Notes under the pieces: model-generated
Seen by the model: the letters and a program-made list of their open reading frames with translations, nothing else
Told to the model about the DNA's origin: nothing
Database searches by the model: none
In this document: in pieces, positions 1 to 7,424 of the stretch
Layout of the letters: every line of letters starts with the position of its first letter
Position numbering within the stretch: position 1 is the stretch's first letter
Position numbers and translations under genes: made by a program
DNA from: Curtobacterium ammoniigenes NBRC 101786
GTDB taxonomy: Bacteria > Actinomycetota > Actinomycetes > Actinomycetales > Microbacteriaceae
Direction of reading: 5' to 3'
Assembly: GCF_001571045.1 (NCBI RefSeq)
Contig: NZ_BCSV01000001.1
Span: 1 to 64,000 of the forward strand
DNA: 64,000 nucleotides

Positions 1-110
1 GGGGCCCGGGGCGGGGCCGGGGCGGGCCCGGGGCGGGGCCGGGGGTCGAGGCCGGGGCGGGGCTGGGACTGGACCGGGTCCAGGGCCGGGGCGGACGGGA
101 GGCGCGGCGC
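1..110. repeat. G-rich degenerate tandem array
   Basis: Almost pure G/C, built of degenerate repeats of GGGGC, GGGGCC and GGGCCC blocks. Runs of three to five G on the + strand recur every few bases, so the strand could in principle form G-quadruplexes. A short palindrome (CTGGACC, one G, GGTCCAG) lies at 69-83. No coding signal is visible. The array may continue to the left of the window. Confidence 0.7.
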
Positions 111-190
111 CAGTCCGGTGTCGTGCCTCCCGTTCGTGTGCTGGTCCGTGCTGTGCCTCCGGCTCGTGTGCTGGTTCGTACCAATGCGGG

Positions 191-592
191 GACGCGCCGC
201 TAAGGTTCGCCCGGGTAGCAACTTCTTGCACGCGACGCGGCCCGCTGCTCAAGAACCTGAGTGGCGGTGGAAACTGAGCCGCGTGCCGGTGGGCTGCTGG
301 TTCGGAGTGGAAGCGGCGACGCGCCGCTCAGGGCCGCCGGGCGCCGCTGGTTGTAGGGATGCGGCGACGCGCCGCTCAGGTTCGCCGGGGTGACAACTTC
401 TTGCGTGGAACACGGTCCAGTGCGGAAGAAGCTGTGGGCCGGCGAAAACTGAGCTGCGCGTCGAGGCGACGGTGGTTCGGTGGGAAAGAGGCGACGCGCC
501 GCTCCGGTTCGCCGGGGTGACAACTTCTTGCGTGCAACACGGTCCGCTGCGCAAGAAGCTGCTTTCCGGTGGAACGTGAGCCGCGTGTCGGC
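191..592. repeat. Intergenic hairpin repeat family, array 1
   Basis: Three copies of a roughly 95-100 bp unit begin near 191, 364 and 491, with a partial copy near 321. Each begins with GACGCGCCGCT, continues with a GGTTCGCC core and contains an inverted repeat. In the third copy CTTCTTGCG pairs perfectly with CGCAAGAAG across a 17-base loop. The other two copies are more degenerate. A related array sits at 38621-39111. It is followed by about five TGAGC pentamers at 625-650. Function unknown; possibilities are a non-autonomous repeat element or an RNA-level hairpin. Confidence 0.75.
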
Positions 593-624
593 GTTGCGCC
601 GCCCCCGCGCTGTGCTGCGCCGCG

Positions 625-650
625 CTGAGCTGAGCTGAGCTGAGCTGAGC
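625..650. repeat. TGAGC pentanucleotide repeat
   Basis: About five perfect TGAGC/GAGCT pentamers in a row, followed by degenerate TGCGC copies. A slippage-prone simple repeat lying between the hairpin array and the efflux gene. The stretch from 650 to 941 shows no recognisable gene, although the frame of the downstream transporter stays open through it. Confidence 0.7.
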
Positions 651-941
651 TGCGCTGCGTTGTGCCGCGCTGTGCCGGGCTGCGCCTCGGGGCGCCGATC
701 AGCGCTCGCCACAGCTGTAGAAGCGTGGGGCGATACCCGCGGAGCCGGCGAGAGGGCCGGAGTGGTGCGCGTGTCAACAGCACGCAGCCGGAGGGCGGCT
801 GCTTCAGAACCGGCAAGTTTGCACTGGCGGAATAAGTGCGAGCGATGTAAAGTTGCAGAGCCTGCAAGGTTGGATGCCCGGATCGGGCTCCCTTGCCAGC
901 CACAAGCCCCACTGAACGAACCACACGTCACGAGGAATCGC

Positions 942-3083
942 ATGTCAACAGCAACCGCACCCGTCGAGGTGCAGCGGCCTTCGGCGCCCGTCGCCGACGG
1001 CGGCCCGAGCAAGCCGGTGATGACGCACCGGCAGATCATGCTCGTCATCTACGGACTGATGGCGGGCATGTTCCTGTCATCACTCGACCAGACCATCGTC
1101 GGCACCGCCATCCGCACCATCGGCGACGATCTGCACGGTCTGAACCAGCAGGCCTGGGTCACCACGGCCTACCTGATCACCTCGACGATCGCGACGCCGA
1201 TCTACGGCAAGCTCTCCGACCTGTTCGGCCGTCGCCCGCTGTACATCTTCGGCATCTCGGTGTTCATCGTCGGCTCGCTGATGTCGAGCTTCTCCACCTC
1301 GATGATCATGCTCGCCGGCTTCCGCGCGTTCCAGGGCATCGGTGCTGGCGCCCTGATGTCGCTGCCGCTCGCGATCATGGGCGACATCCTCGCTCCGCGT
1401 GAGCGGGCGAAGTACCAGGGGTACTTCCTCGCAACCTTCGGGATCTCATCGGTCGTCGGTCCCCTCGTCGGTGGTCTGTTCGCCGGCGCGAACCAGATTC
1501 TCTTCATCACCGGCTGGCGCTGGGTCTTCCTCGTCAACGTGCCGATCGGCATCATCGCGCTGCTCATGGTCATCGCCTTCCTGCACCTGCCGAAGTTCGG
1601 TGCAGCCCACGCACGCCCGCGCATCGACTGGTGGGGTGCCACCGCCGTCATCGTGACACTGGTCCCGCTGCTGCTCGTCGCCGAGCAGGGTCGCACCTGG
1701 GGTTGGGGCTCAGCGGCGTCGATCGCGAGCTACGCCGTCGGCGCTGCCGGACTCGTCGGGTTCATCATCATCGAGACGGTGATGAAGGACGACGCGATCA
1801 TCCCGTTGAAGCTCTTCCGGTCCGGCACCTTCTCGATGGCGACCGTCCTCGGGTTCCTCGTCGGGTTCGCCATGTTCGGTGCGATGCTGACAATCCCGCT
1901 GTACCTGCAGATCGTCACCGGCCTGACCCCGACCGAGTCCGGGTTTGCGACACTGCCGATGATCGGCGGACTGATGATCGCCTCCATCGTGTCCGGCCAG
2001 ATCGTCTCCCGCACGGGCAAGTACCGGATCTTCCCGATCACTGGTACCGCCTTCACGGCAGCCGGCTACGTCGTGCTGACCTTCATGACGGTCGACAAGC
2101 CGCTCTGGTTCATGATGATCGGCATGTTCGGGATCGGCCTCGGTCTTGGACAGCTCATGCAGAGCCTCGTGCTCGCTACGCAGGCAGCGGTCGCACCGAA
2201 GGACATGGGTGTCGCGACGAGCTCGTCGACCTTCTTCCGTCAGATCGGCGGAACGATGGGAACCGCGGTCCTGCTGTCCGTGCTGTTCTCGCTCATGCCG
2301 ACGAACATCCTGCACGCCACCGCGAACCAGGCGAACCTCACGAACGCGCTCGACGCTGCGCTCAACCCGACCGTCGCCTCCGCTCCGCAGAATAGGGCGG
2401 TCATGAAGCAGCTGTGGTCGCCGGTGGTGGCGCCGCTCGAGCAGGGAATCCAGACCAAGCTCGACCAGGCGACTTCGCAGGTGACGTCCGGAGTGACCAG
2501 CGCCGTCACGAAGCAGGTCACCGCGGCAGTCGACGCGAAGGTGACGGCCGGACAGATCCCGGCTGCCGCAGCACCGTCGATCATCCAGCAGCAGGTCGCC
2601 GCCGCGACGCCGAACGCCACCGCGAGCGCGTTGCAGCAAGCAGCTGCTAAGGCGCACGCAACGGTTGCCAACGGCAAGCTGACGGTCGACTGGTCCAACA
2701 CCTCGGAGCGCACCTACTGGGTGAAGCAGCTCGTGCCGACGGTGTCGAAGAAGGTCGCCGACCAGAAGGCGTCCGGAACCTCCAACACCAGCGACACGTC
2801 GTTCCTGAACGGCGCAGACGCGCGGCTCACCCGCCCGTTCATGGTCGGCTTCAACACGTCGGCGGTGAGCATCTACTGGGTCGGGCTCGGCGTGATCCTG
2901 CTCGCGTTCGTCCTCACCTGGTTCTTCAAGACGCCGCCGCTCCGTCGCCAGTCGGCGCTGCAAGAGCAGGCCGACCGCGCCGGAACCGCCGACGATCTGG
3001 AGGCCGAGGCTGTGTCCGCCGCAACCACCATGGGTTCGCCCACGGCGCCGGCCACCGGGTCGGTGGAGGTTCGGGGGGCCTGA
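942..3083 (+). CDS. DHA2 family MFS multidrug efflux transporter
   Basis: Proton-driven drug exporter of the 14-helix EmrB/QacA class in the cytoplasmic membrane, 713 residues. Family motifs are visible near the N-terminus: LDQTIVGTAI in helix 1 (motif D1), GKLSDLFGRRP in the loop after helix 2 (motif A), and GISSVVGPLVGG in helix 5 (antiporter motif C). An unusually long Ala/Thr/Val-rich hydrophilic insert of about 180 residues precedes the last helix, a form seen in actinobacterial members. The frame stays open 94 codons upstream, but ATG 942 is preferred: GAGGAA lies just before it and the protein then begins like its family. A TetR gene follows after a strong hairpin, suggesting it controls this pump. 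Substrate unknown. Confidence 0.9.
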   Translation: MSTATAPVEVQRPSAPVADGGPSKPVMTHRQIMLVIYGLMAGMFLSSLDQTIVGTAIRTIGDDLHGLNQQAWVTTAYLITSTIATPIYGKLSDLFGRRPLYIFGISVFIVGSLMSSFSTSMIMLAGFRAFQGIGAGALMSLPLAIMGDILAPRERAKYQGYFLATFGISSVVGPLVGGLFAGANQILFITGWRWVFLVNVPIGIIALLMVIAFLHLPKFGAAHARPRIDWWGATAVIVTLVPLLLVAEQGRTWGWGSAASIASYAVGAAGLVGFIIIETVMKDDAIIPLKLFRSGTFSMATVLGFLVGFAMFGAMLTIPLYLQIVTGLTPTESGFATLPMIGGLMIASIVSGQIVSRTGKYRIFPITGTAFTAAGYVVLTFMTVDKPLWFMMIGMFGIGLGLGQLMQSLVLATQAAVAPKDMGVATSSSTFFRQIGGTMGTAVLLSVLFSLMPTNILHATANQANLTNALDAALNPTVASAPQNRAVMKQLWSPVVAPLEQGIQTKLDQATSQVTSGVTSAVTKQVTAAVDAKVTAGQIPAAAAPSIIQQQVAAATPNATASALQQAAAKAHATVANGKLTVDWSNTSERTYWVKQLVPTVSKKVADQKASGTSNTSDTSFLNGADARLTRPFMVGFNTSAVSIYWVGLGVILLAFVLTWFFKTPPLRRQSALQEQADRAGTADDLEAEAVSAATTMGSPTAPATGSVEVRGA

Positions 3084-3089
3084 TCAATC

Positions 3090-3130
3090 GAGGGCGCGTC
3101 CGCCGCACGACGTGTGCCGGACGCGCCCTC
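3090..3130. terminator. Perfect 13-bp hairpin between pump and tetR
   Basis: GAGGGCGCGTCCG (3090-3102) and CGGACGCGCCCTC (3118-3130) are exact reverse complements across a 15-base loop. It begins seven bases after the transporter stop. There is no T tract, so it may be an intrinsic terminator of the G/C-only actinobacterial kind. Its symmetry also fits a regulator binding site. Confidence 0.65.
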
Positions 3131-3152
3131 GGCACAGGATCGCAACACGAGC

Positions 3153-3746
3153 ATGACAACCACAACACCCGAAGACACCGCAAGCGCCGCCCACGATGGC
3201 GCGTCGCTCCGCGAACGCAAGAAGCAGCAGACGTGGCAGTCGATTCATCAGGCTGCCGTCGCGCTGGTCACTGAGCACGGCGTCGCCGGCGTCACGGTCG
3301 AAGCCATCTGCGCGGCCGCCGACGTCTCGCCGCGCACGTTCTTCAACTACTTCCCATCGAAGTCGGCAGCAGCGCTCGGACTCCCGGCGACGGTTCTGCC
3401 CGACACCTGCCTGGCGCAGTTCCGGTCCGCAGACGGCAACGTCGTCGACGACGTCTGCGATCTCCTCGCCTACAGCTTTCCGCTCCCGAACGACCGTGCG
3501 GCAGTCAAGGCGATGGTGCATGACCGCCCCGAGCTCGCCCCGGCGATGATGCAGTGGATGGGGGAGCTCCGGAGCGGACTCGTCGCCCTGGTCGCCGAGC
3601 GTGCTGGTGAAGAGCGGGCACGGCTCGCCGTTGCGCTGGTCTTTGCCGCGTTCGGCGAGATCATGCACAGCGGTGAGGACACGCGCAGTCGCGATGACAT
3701 TGCGGCGGCGCTTCGCTCGACGGTCGCCGCGATTCGCGCCGTCTGA
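3153..3746 (+). CDS. TetR/AcrR family transcriptional regulator
   Basis: One-domain DNA-binding repressor, 197 residues. The N-terminal helix-turn-helix runs from about residue 20 to 65: basic RERKKQQTWQSIHQAA, then VEAICAAADVSPRTFFNYFPSK. The C-terminal ligand-binding half is variable as usual. A GTG at 3114 would extend it by 13 residues, but that codon lies inside the loop of the 3090-3130 hairpin, so ATG 3153 is preferred. Its position directly behind the DHA2 pump implies it senses a pump substrate; this is inferred from context only. Confidence 0.85.
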   Translation: MTTTTPEDTASAAHDGASLRERKKQQTWQSIHQAAVALVTEHGVAGVTVEAICAAADVSPRTFFNYFPSKSAAALGLPATVLPDTCLAQFRSADGNVVDDVCDLLAYSFPLPNDRAAVKAMVHDRPELAPAMMQWMGELRSGLVALVAERAGEERARLAVALVFAAFGEIMHSGEDTRSRDDIAAALRSTVAAIRAV

Positions 3747-3763
3747 CGCCCGGGCCGTCGCAC

Positions 3764-3781
3764 CCGAGCGCTGGCGCTCGG
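3764..3781. terminator. Short hairpin between convergent genes
   Basis: CCGAGCGC and GCGCTCGG form a perfect 8-bp stem with a TG loop, 18 bases past the tetR stop and before the converging nucleoside hydrolase end. Suitable as a bidirectional terminator, though there is no T run. Confidence 0.45.
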
Positions 3782-3844
3782 TCCGCCGAGGGACACCCGA
3801 GCTGGCGCGCTGCCAGCCGGGGGCACTCCGGAGTTGCCGCGCGG

Positions 3845-4792
3845 TCAGTCGAGGGACAGCAGACGTTCCAAGAGGGTGGGGGCGAATGGCTCGTCAACCG
3901 CGAGCACCCATCGCGCTTCTCCCGAATACGCTTTCGGGTCCGGGTGGTAGCTGCCGCGGAGATCGGCGATCGTCTGACCCCGCCCCGGTCCGTCCGTCGT
4001 GTCGACCACAGTCCGCACCTGGAATGCCCGGGTGGCGATCGCCTCACCGGTGAGAATGCCGGCTGCCAGGGGATCGTGCAGCGCCGCCGATGGGCGCCCG
4101 AACGGGCCGGAGTAGAAGTCGAAATACTGCGCGAGGAGTTCCCCGAGGACCTGCGCGGGGCGACGGTCGGAGGCGAGCAGCGCCTCCAGATCGGCGGCTT
4201 CGAATCGCTGATGCATCGTCGCGTCGAGGGGGACCATCGTGAGATCCCATGCCGCGTCGAGGACACGCGCCGCCGCTTCGGGGTCTCCGAAGATGTTGGC
4301 TTCCGCCGCGGGCGTGATATTGCCGGGCGCGAGTGCAGCACCACCCATCACGACGACGTCGTGCACGAGGGAGGGCAGCGTCGGCTCCAGGTCGAGCGCG
4401 AGCGCGAGGTTCGTCAGCGGTCCGATCGCGAGAATGCGCACCTGACCCGGGTTCGACCGCGCAAGGGCGACGAGCTCTTCTGCCGCCGAGCCGCGAGCGG
4501 TCGTCGTGCCGGTGGTGTCGAGCGCGACGCCGCCGATGCCGTTGTCGCCATGGACGTGTGGGGCCCCGCCGTGAAACGGCCGGGACAGGAAGTCGTGCGC
4601 CCCGGTCGCGACCGGAATGTCCGGCCGGCCGAAGAGTCGCAGGAGGCCGCGCGCATTCACCGCTGCGGTTGCCGCATCGGTGTTCCCGCTGACGCTGCCG
4701 ACGAGTGCGAGGTCGACGTCCGGGTGAGCAATCAGGTAGCCGAGGGCGAGCGCATCGTCGATTCCGGGGTCGCAGTCGAGGTAGAGCAACAC
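3845..4792 (-). CDS. Inosine/uridine-preferring nucleoside hydrolase
   Basis: Cytoplasmic N-ribohydrolase that splits nucleosides into base and ribose for salvage, 315 residues. The N-terminal Ca-binding DCDPGIDD signature is at residues 6-13, just after the start, as in the family. The start is GTG 4792. It lies exactly 6 bases after TACGCT (4799-4804, minus strand), which sits inside the 3' end of the LOG gene, so the gene appears to have its own leaderless promoter. The LOG gene ends 20 bp upstream. A nucleotide-cleaving LOG protein next to a nucleoside hydrolase suggests a purine salvage pair. Confidence 0.9.
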   Translation of the reverse strand: MLLYLDCDPGIDDALALGYLIAHPDVDLALVGSVSGNTDAATAAVNARGLLRLFGRPDIPVATGAHDFLSRPFHGGAPHVHGDNGIGGVALDTTGTTTARGSAAEELVALARSNPGQVRILAIGPLTNLALALDLEPTLPSLVHDVVVMGGAALAPGNITPAAEANIFGDPEAAARVLDAAWDLTMVPLDATMHQRFEAADLEALLASDRRPAQVLGELLAQYFDFYSGPFGRPSAALHDPLAAGILTGEAIATRAFQVRTVVDTTDGPGRGQTIADLRGSYHPDPKAYSGEARWVLAVDEPFAPTLLERLLSLD

Positions 4793-4798
4793 CGGGAC

Positions 4799-4804
4799 AG
4801 CGTA
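4799..4804 (-). promoter_or_regulatory. -10 box for leaderless nucleoside hydrolase
   Basis: TACGCT on the minus strand, then 6 bases, then the GTG start. Same geometry as other leaderless starts in the window. Confidence 0.55.
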
Positions 4805-4811
4805 TCGACGC

Positions 4812-5357
4812 TCAGAAGGCAGCGAAGAACGCCAGTACCTCGTCGAGTGTCGACGCGAAGCGCACGCGGTCGGCGACGTCCGGACGGAGGAATCCCTGCG
4901 CGACCATCGTCGTGACCATGTCGCGGAGGGGCGTCCAATAGCCGAGTTCGTCGAGGAAGGCGCACGGCTTGTCGTGGATCCCGAGTTGCGACCACGTCCA
5001 CTGCTCCGCGATCTCCTCGAGCGTGCCGATGCCGCCGGGAAGGGCGATGAACGCATCCGCGAGGTCCGCCATCATCGCCTTCCGGCGATGCATGTCCGGA
5101 ACGACATGGAACTCGGTGAGCCCGCGATGCTCGACCTCACGATCCGCGAGGGTTCGGGGCATGACCCCGACGACGCTGCCACCTGCTGCGAGGGCCGCGT
5201 CCGCAACCGCTCCCATGAGGCCGACGGTCCCGCCGCCGTAGACGACGCGAATGCCGCGCGACCCGAGTGCGGCTCCGAGGCGCCGCGCCGCATCGGCGTA
5301 GCGTGCGTCCGAACCATCGGAGGACCCGCAGAAGACCGCAACGCTCGTGACTCGCAT
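4812..5357 (-). CDS. LOG family protein (cytokinin riboside 5'-monophosphate phosphoribohydrolase-like)
   Basis: Lysine-decarboxylase-like Rossmann protein of the TIGR00730 (Lonely Guy) family, 181 residues. The diagnostic PGGIGTLEE motif is at residues 107-115, with HRRKAMM just before it. Characterised members hydrolyse nucleoside 5'-monophosphates, releasing adenine or a cytokinin base and ribose-5-phosphate. Start ATG 5357 gives the usual MRVTSVAVFCGSS beginning; a second ATG three codons upstream is possible. Lies just upstream of the nucleoside hydrolase on the same strand. Plant-associated actinobacteria use LOGs for cytokinin release; whether that holds here cannot be told. Confidence 0.88.
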   Translation of the reverse strand: MRVTSVAVFCGSSDGSDARYADAARRLGAALGSRGIRVVYGGGTVGLMGAVADAALAAGGSVVGVMPRTLADREVEHRGLTEFHVVPDMHRRKAMMADLADAFIALPGGIGTLEEIAEQWTWSQLGIHDKPCAFLDELGYWTPLRDMVTTMVAQGFLRPDVADRVRFASTLDEVLAFFAAF

Positions 5358-5424
5358 GGAGTCCATCCTGGCGGAGGCGATCCGAGCCTCCGGTGAATGG
5401 TCGCGCCGAACCGGCGCGCGCCGA

Positions 5425-5691
5425 TCAGACGAGGCCGGCGGACTCCAGCTCGCTCTGCAGCTCCGCGTCCGACGGTTCGACGAAATGCTTGCCGTTCGGC
5501 AGGACCACGACCGGGATGTTCTTGCGGCCCGAGATCGCTTCGGCTCGGGAGGCTGCGGTCGGCTCCGCCTCAACGTCGACGTAGTCGTAGGCCACGCCCA
5601 AGCTGTCGAGCAGCGCTTTCGAACGGCGGCAGTCGCGGCACCAGTCCGCGCCGAACATCGTGATCTGGTCGAAGGTCTCGTTGTCGCTCAT
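5425..5691 (-). CDS. Mycoredoxin-type glutaredoxin
   Basis: Small thioredoxin-fold oxidoreductase of 88 residues with active site C18-R-D-C21 (DWCRDCRRSK), a conserved cis-proline region (NIPVVVLPNGK) and the usual C-terminal helix. Actinobacterial members (mycoredoxin) reduce mycothiol mixed disulfides using a CxxC site. Start ATG 5691 is supported by TACGAT on the minus strand (5698-5703) exactly 6 bases upstream, with no Shine-Dalgarno sequence. The promoter region is shared with the divergent carboxylesterase. Confidence 0.88.
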   Translation of the reverse strand: MSDNETFDQITMFGADWCRDCRRSKALLDSLGVAYDYVDVEAEPTAASRAEAISGRKNIPVVVLPNGKHFVEPSDAELQSELESAGLV

Positions 5692-5697
5692 GTCCGA

Positions 5698-5703
5698 ATC
5701 GTA
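5698..5703 (-). promoter_or_regulatory. -10 box for leaderless glutaredoxin gene
   Basis: TACGAT (minus strand), 6 bases, ATG. Faces away from the carboxylesterase promoter at 5766-5771, so a compact divergent promoter pair lies in 86 bp. Confidence 0.55.
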
Positions 5704-5765
5704 CGTTGGCGTGGCCGCCGCTATTCCCGGGCGCCTGGGGGCTGTGGATGCGCGCACGACGGGCG

Positions 5766-5771
5766 TAGCGT
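5766..5771 (+). promoter_or_regulatory. -10 box for leaderless carboxylesterase
   Basis: TAGCGT followed by 6 bases and GTG 5778. The GAAGG just before the GTG is too close to act as a Shine-Dalgarno sequence. Confidence 0.55.
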
Positions 5772-5777
5772 CGAAGG

Positions 5778-7334
5778 GTGACCAGCACGCTTTCCGTGAC
5801 CGATGCGCTCACCGTCACCACCGCCTCCGGATCGGTGCGCGGCGCGGTGCGAGCCGGGATCCGGCGCTGGATGGGGATCCCGTACGCCGCAGCGCCGGTG
5901 GGGCAGCTCCGGTGGCACGCGCCGCAGCCCGTCGAGCCATGGCGCGGCGTCCGCGCTGCGACTGAACCCGGCGCTGCATGCCCGCAGCAGCCGCATCCGT
6001 TCACCGGCGGAATCTCGACGCGCTTCGCCCAGTCGGAAGACTGCCTGACGCTGAACGTCTTCAGCCCGTTCGACGCAGACCGTCTGCCCGTGCTCGTATT
6101 CATTCACGGCGGCGCGTACCGCTCCGGCGCCTCCGGGATCCCGGAGTACGACGGCACCGCGCTCGCCCGGCGCGGTGTCGTGGTCGTCACGCTCTCGTAC
6201 CGGCTCGGTGTCTTCGGATCGATGGATCTTCGCGCGCTGAACGGCGACGGGATCGCGTTCGACGCGAACTGCACGCTTCGCGACCAGGTGGCAGCGCTGC
6301 AGTGGGTCCGGGATGCGATTGCGGGCTTCGGCGGCGACCCGGGCAGGGTCACGATCGTTGGTGAATCCTCCGGGGGCAACGCGATCACGACACTGCTGGC
6401 GACGCCATCCGCACGGGGGCTGTTTCAGGCAGCGATCGCGCAGAGCCCGCATCCGCAGACTGCGCACCGCGCCGAGAAGAAGGCTCCGCACGCCGAGATG
6501 CTCGCCGAACGGCTCGGTGTCGACCGACGCCACGCGGCGCGGGAGATGCTTCGCGTTCCGGCGTCGCGCCTCCTGACGGTGGCGGCGGCGCTGGACCGGG
6601 ACATCACGGCCGAGTCGCCCCTGGTCGCCGCGTTCTCGCCAACGATCGACGGCGACGTGCTGCCGGAGCACCCGCTCATCGCGCTCCGCAACGGACGGGC
6701 AGCGTCGGTTCCCCTCATCATCGGCACGAACCGCGACGAGTACTCACTGTTCGAACACGGTCGCGCGCCGGTCATCCCGAATACGGAGGCACGTGTCCGC
6801 CAGCTCGTCGAGGGCACCGACCCAGCAGCCTGGGCCCGCATCCGCGTGCTGTACGGCGAGCGCGCCGGCGGAGGAGCGGCCCGAGTGGCGGACGCTCGTC
6901 GCGCGTGGAGCATCGCGGGCGGCGACGGCGTGTTCCGTGTGCCGTCAATCGAGGTCGCGGACGCCCACGCCGAGGCCGGCAACCCGACGTGGATGTATCG
7001 GTACGACCATGCGTCGCCGACGCTGCGTCTCACCGGACTCGGAGCAGCGCACGGCACGGAGCTGCCGTACCTCTTCGGGACGTTCGGCACCCCGGTCGGC
7101 CGGCTCGTGGCCGGTGCTGACGCGGCGCGGGTTCGCCGTCGCATCGGCAACGTGCTGCAGGGCTCATGGACGGGATTCGTCCGCGACGGGGTTCCCGCGC
7201 ACCGCGGATGGGAATGGCCGCGCTACGAGACCGACCGTCGGCGAACGCTCGCCATCGAGACCGTGAGTCGCGTCCTCGACGATCCGGATCGGGAGGCGCG
7301 GCTCGCCTGGTCGGGCGTCCTCTACGATTACTGA
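5778..7334 (+). CDS. Type B carboxylesterase/lipase
   Basis: Alpha/beta-hydrolase of the carboxylesterase B family, 518 residues, full length. GIPYAAAPVGQLRW near the N-terminus, the SEDCLTLNVF block near residue 90, the oxyanion-hole HGGAY and the nucleophile elbow GESSGG (Ser197) are all visible. The acidic residue is probably in the TNRDEYSLF region and the histidine in GAAHGTELPYLF. Hydrolyses carboxylic esters; substrate unknown. No signal peptide, so cytoplasmic. GTG 5778 is chosen because of the TAGCGT box 6 bases upstream. Confidence 0.92.
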   Translation: MTSTLSVTDALTVTTASGSVRGAVRAGIRRWMGIPYAAAPVGQLRWHAPQPVEPWRGVRAATEPGAACPQQPHPFTGGISTRFAQSEDCLTLNVFSPFDADRLPVLVFIHGGAYRSGASGIPEYDGTALARRGVVVVTLSYRLGVFGSMDLRALNGDGIAFDANCTLRDQVAALQWVRDAIAGFGGDPGRVTIVGESSGGNAITTLLATPSARGLFQAAIAQSPHPQTAHRAEKKAPHAEMLAERLGVDRRHAAREMLRVPASRLLTVAAALDRDITAESPLVAAFSPTIDGDVLPEHPLIALRNGRAASVPLIIGTNRDEYSLFEHGRAPVIPNTEARVRQLVEGTDPAAWARIRVLYGERAGGGAARVADARRAWSIAGGDGVFRVPSIEVADAHAEAGNPTWMYRYDHASPTLRLTGLGAAHGTELPYLFGTFGTPVGRLVAGADAARVRRRIGNVLQGSWTGFVRDGVPAHRGWEWPRYETDRRRTLAIETVSRVLDDPDREARLAWSGVLYDY

Positions 7335-7424
7335 CGTCCCGTTGAGCGTTTCCTTATGGAATCCTTGGCGATGTTCGGGTGCTTGCCCAGAACCGTCCGA
7401 CGCTTCGGCGAGCACGATGGTTGC

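Noticed and set aside
191-592. CRISPR array
   Set aside because: Units are about 100 bp, degenerate and unevenly spaced, and no cas genes lie near.
200-924. Coding frames in the 5' repeat region
   Set aside because: They only reflect the repeats; translations are Ser/Arg/Ala-rich and no ribosome site or family is visible.
660-941. N-terminal extension of the DHA2 pump
   Set aside because: The 94 extra residues are Arg/Ala-rich with cysteines, unlike any transporter; GAGGAA and ATG 942 are better.
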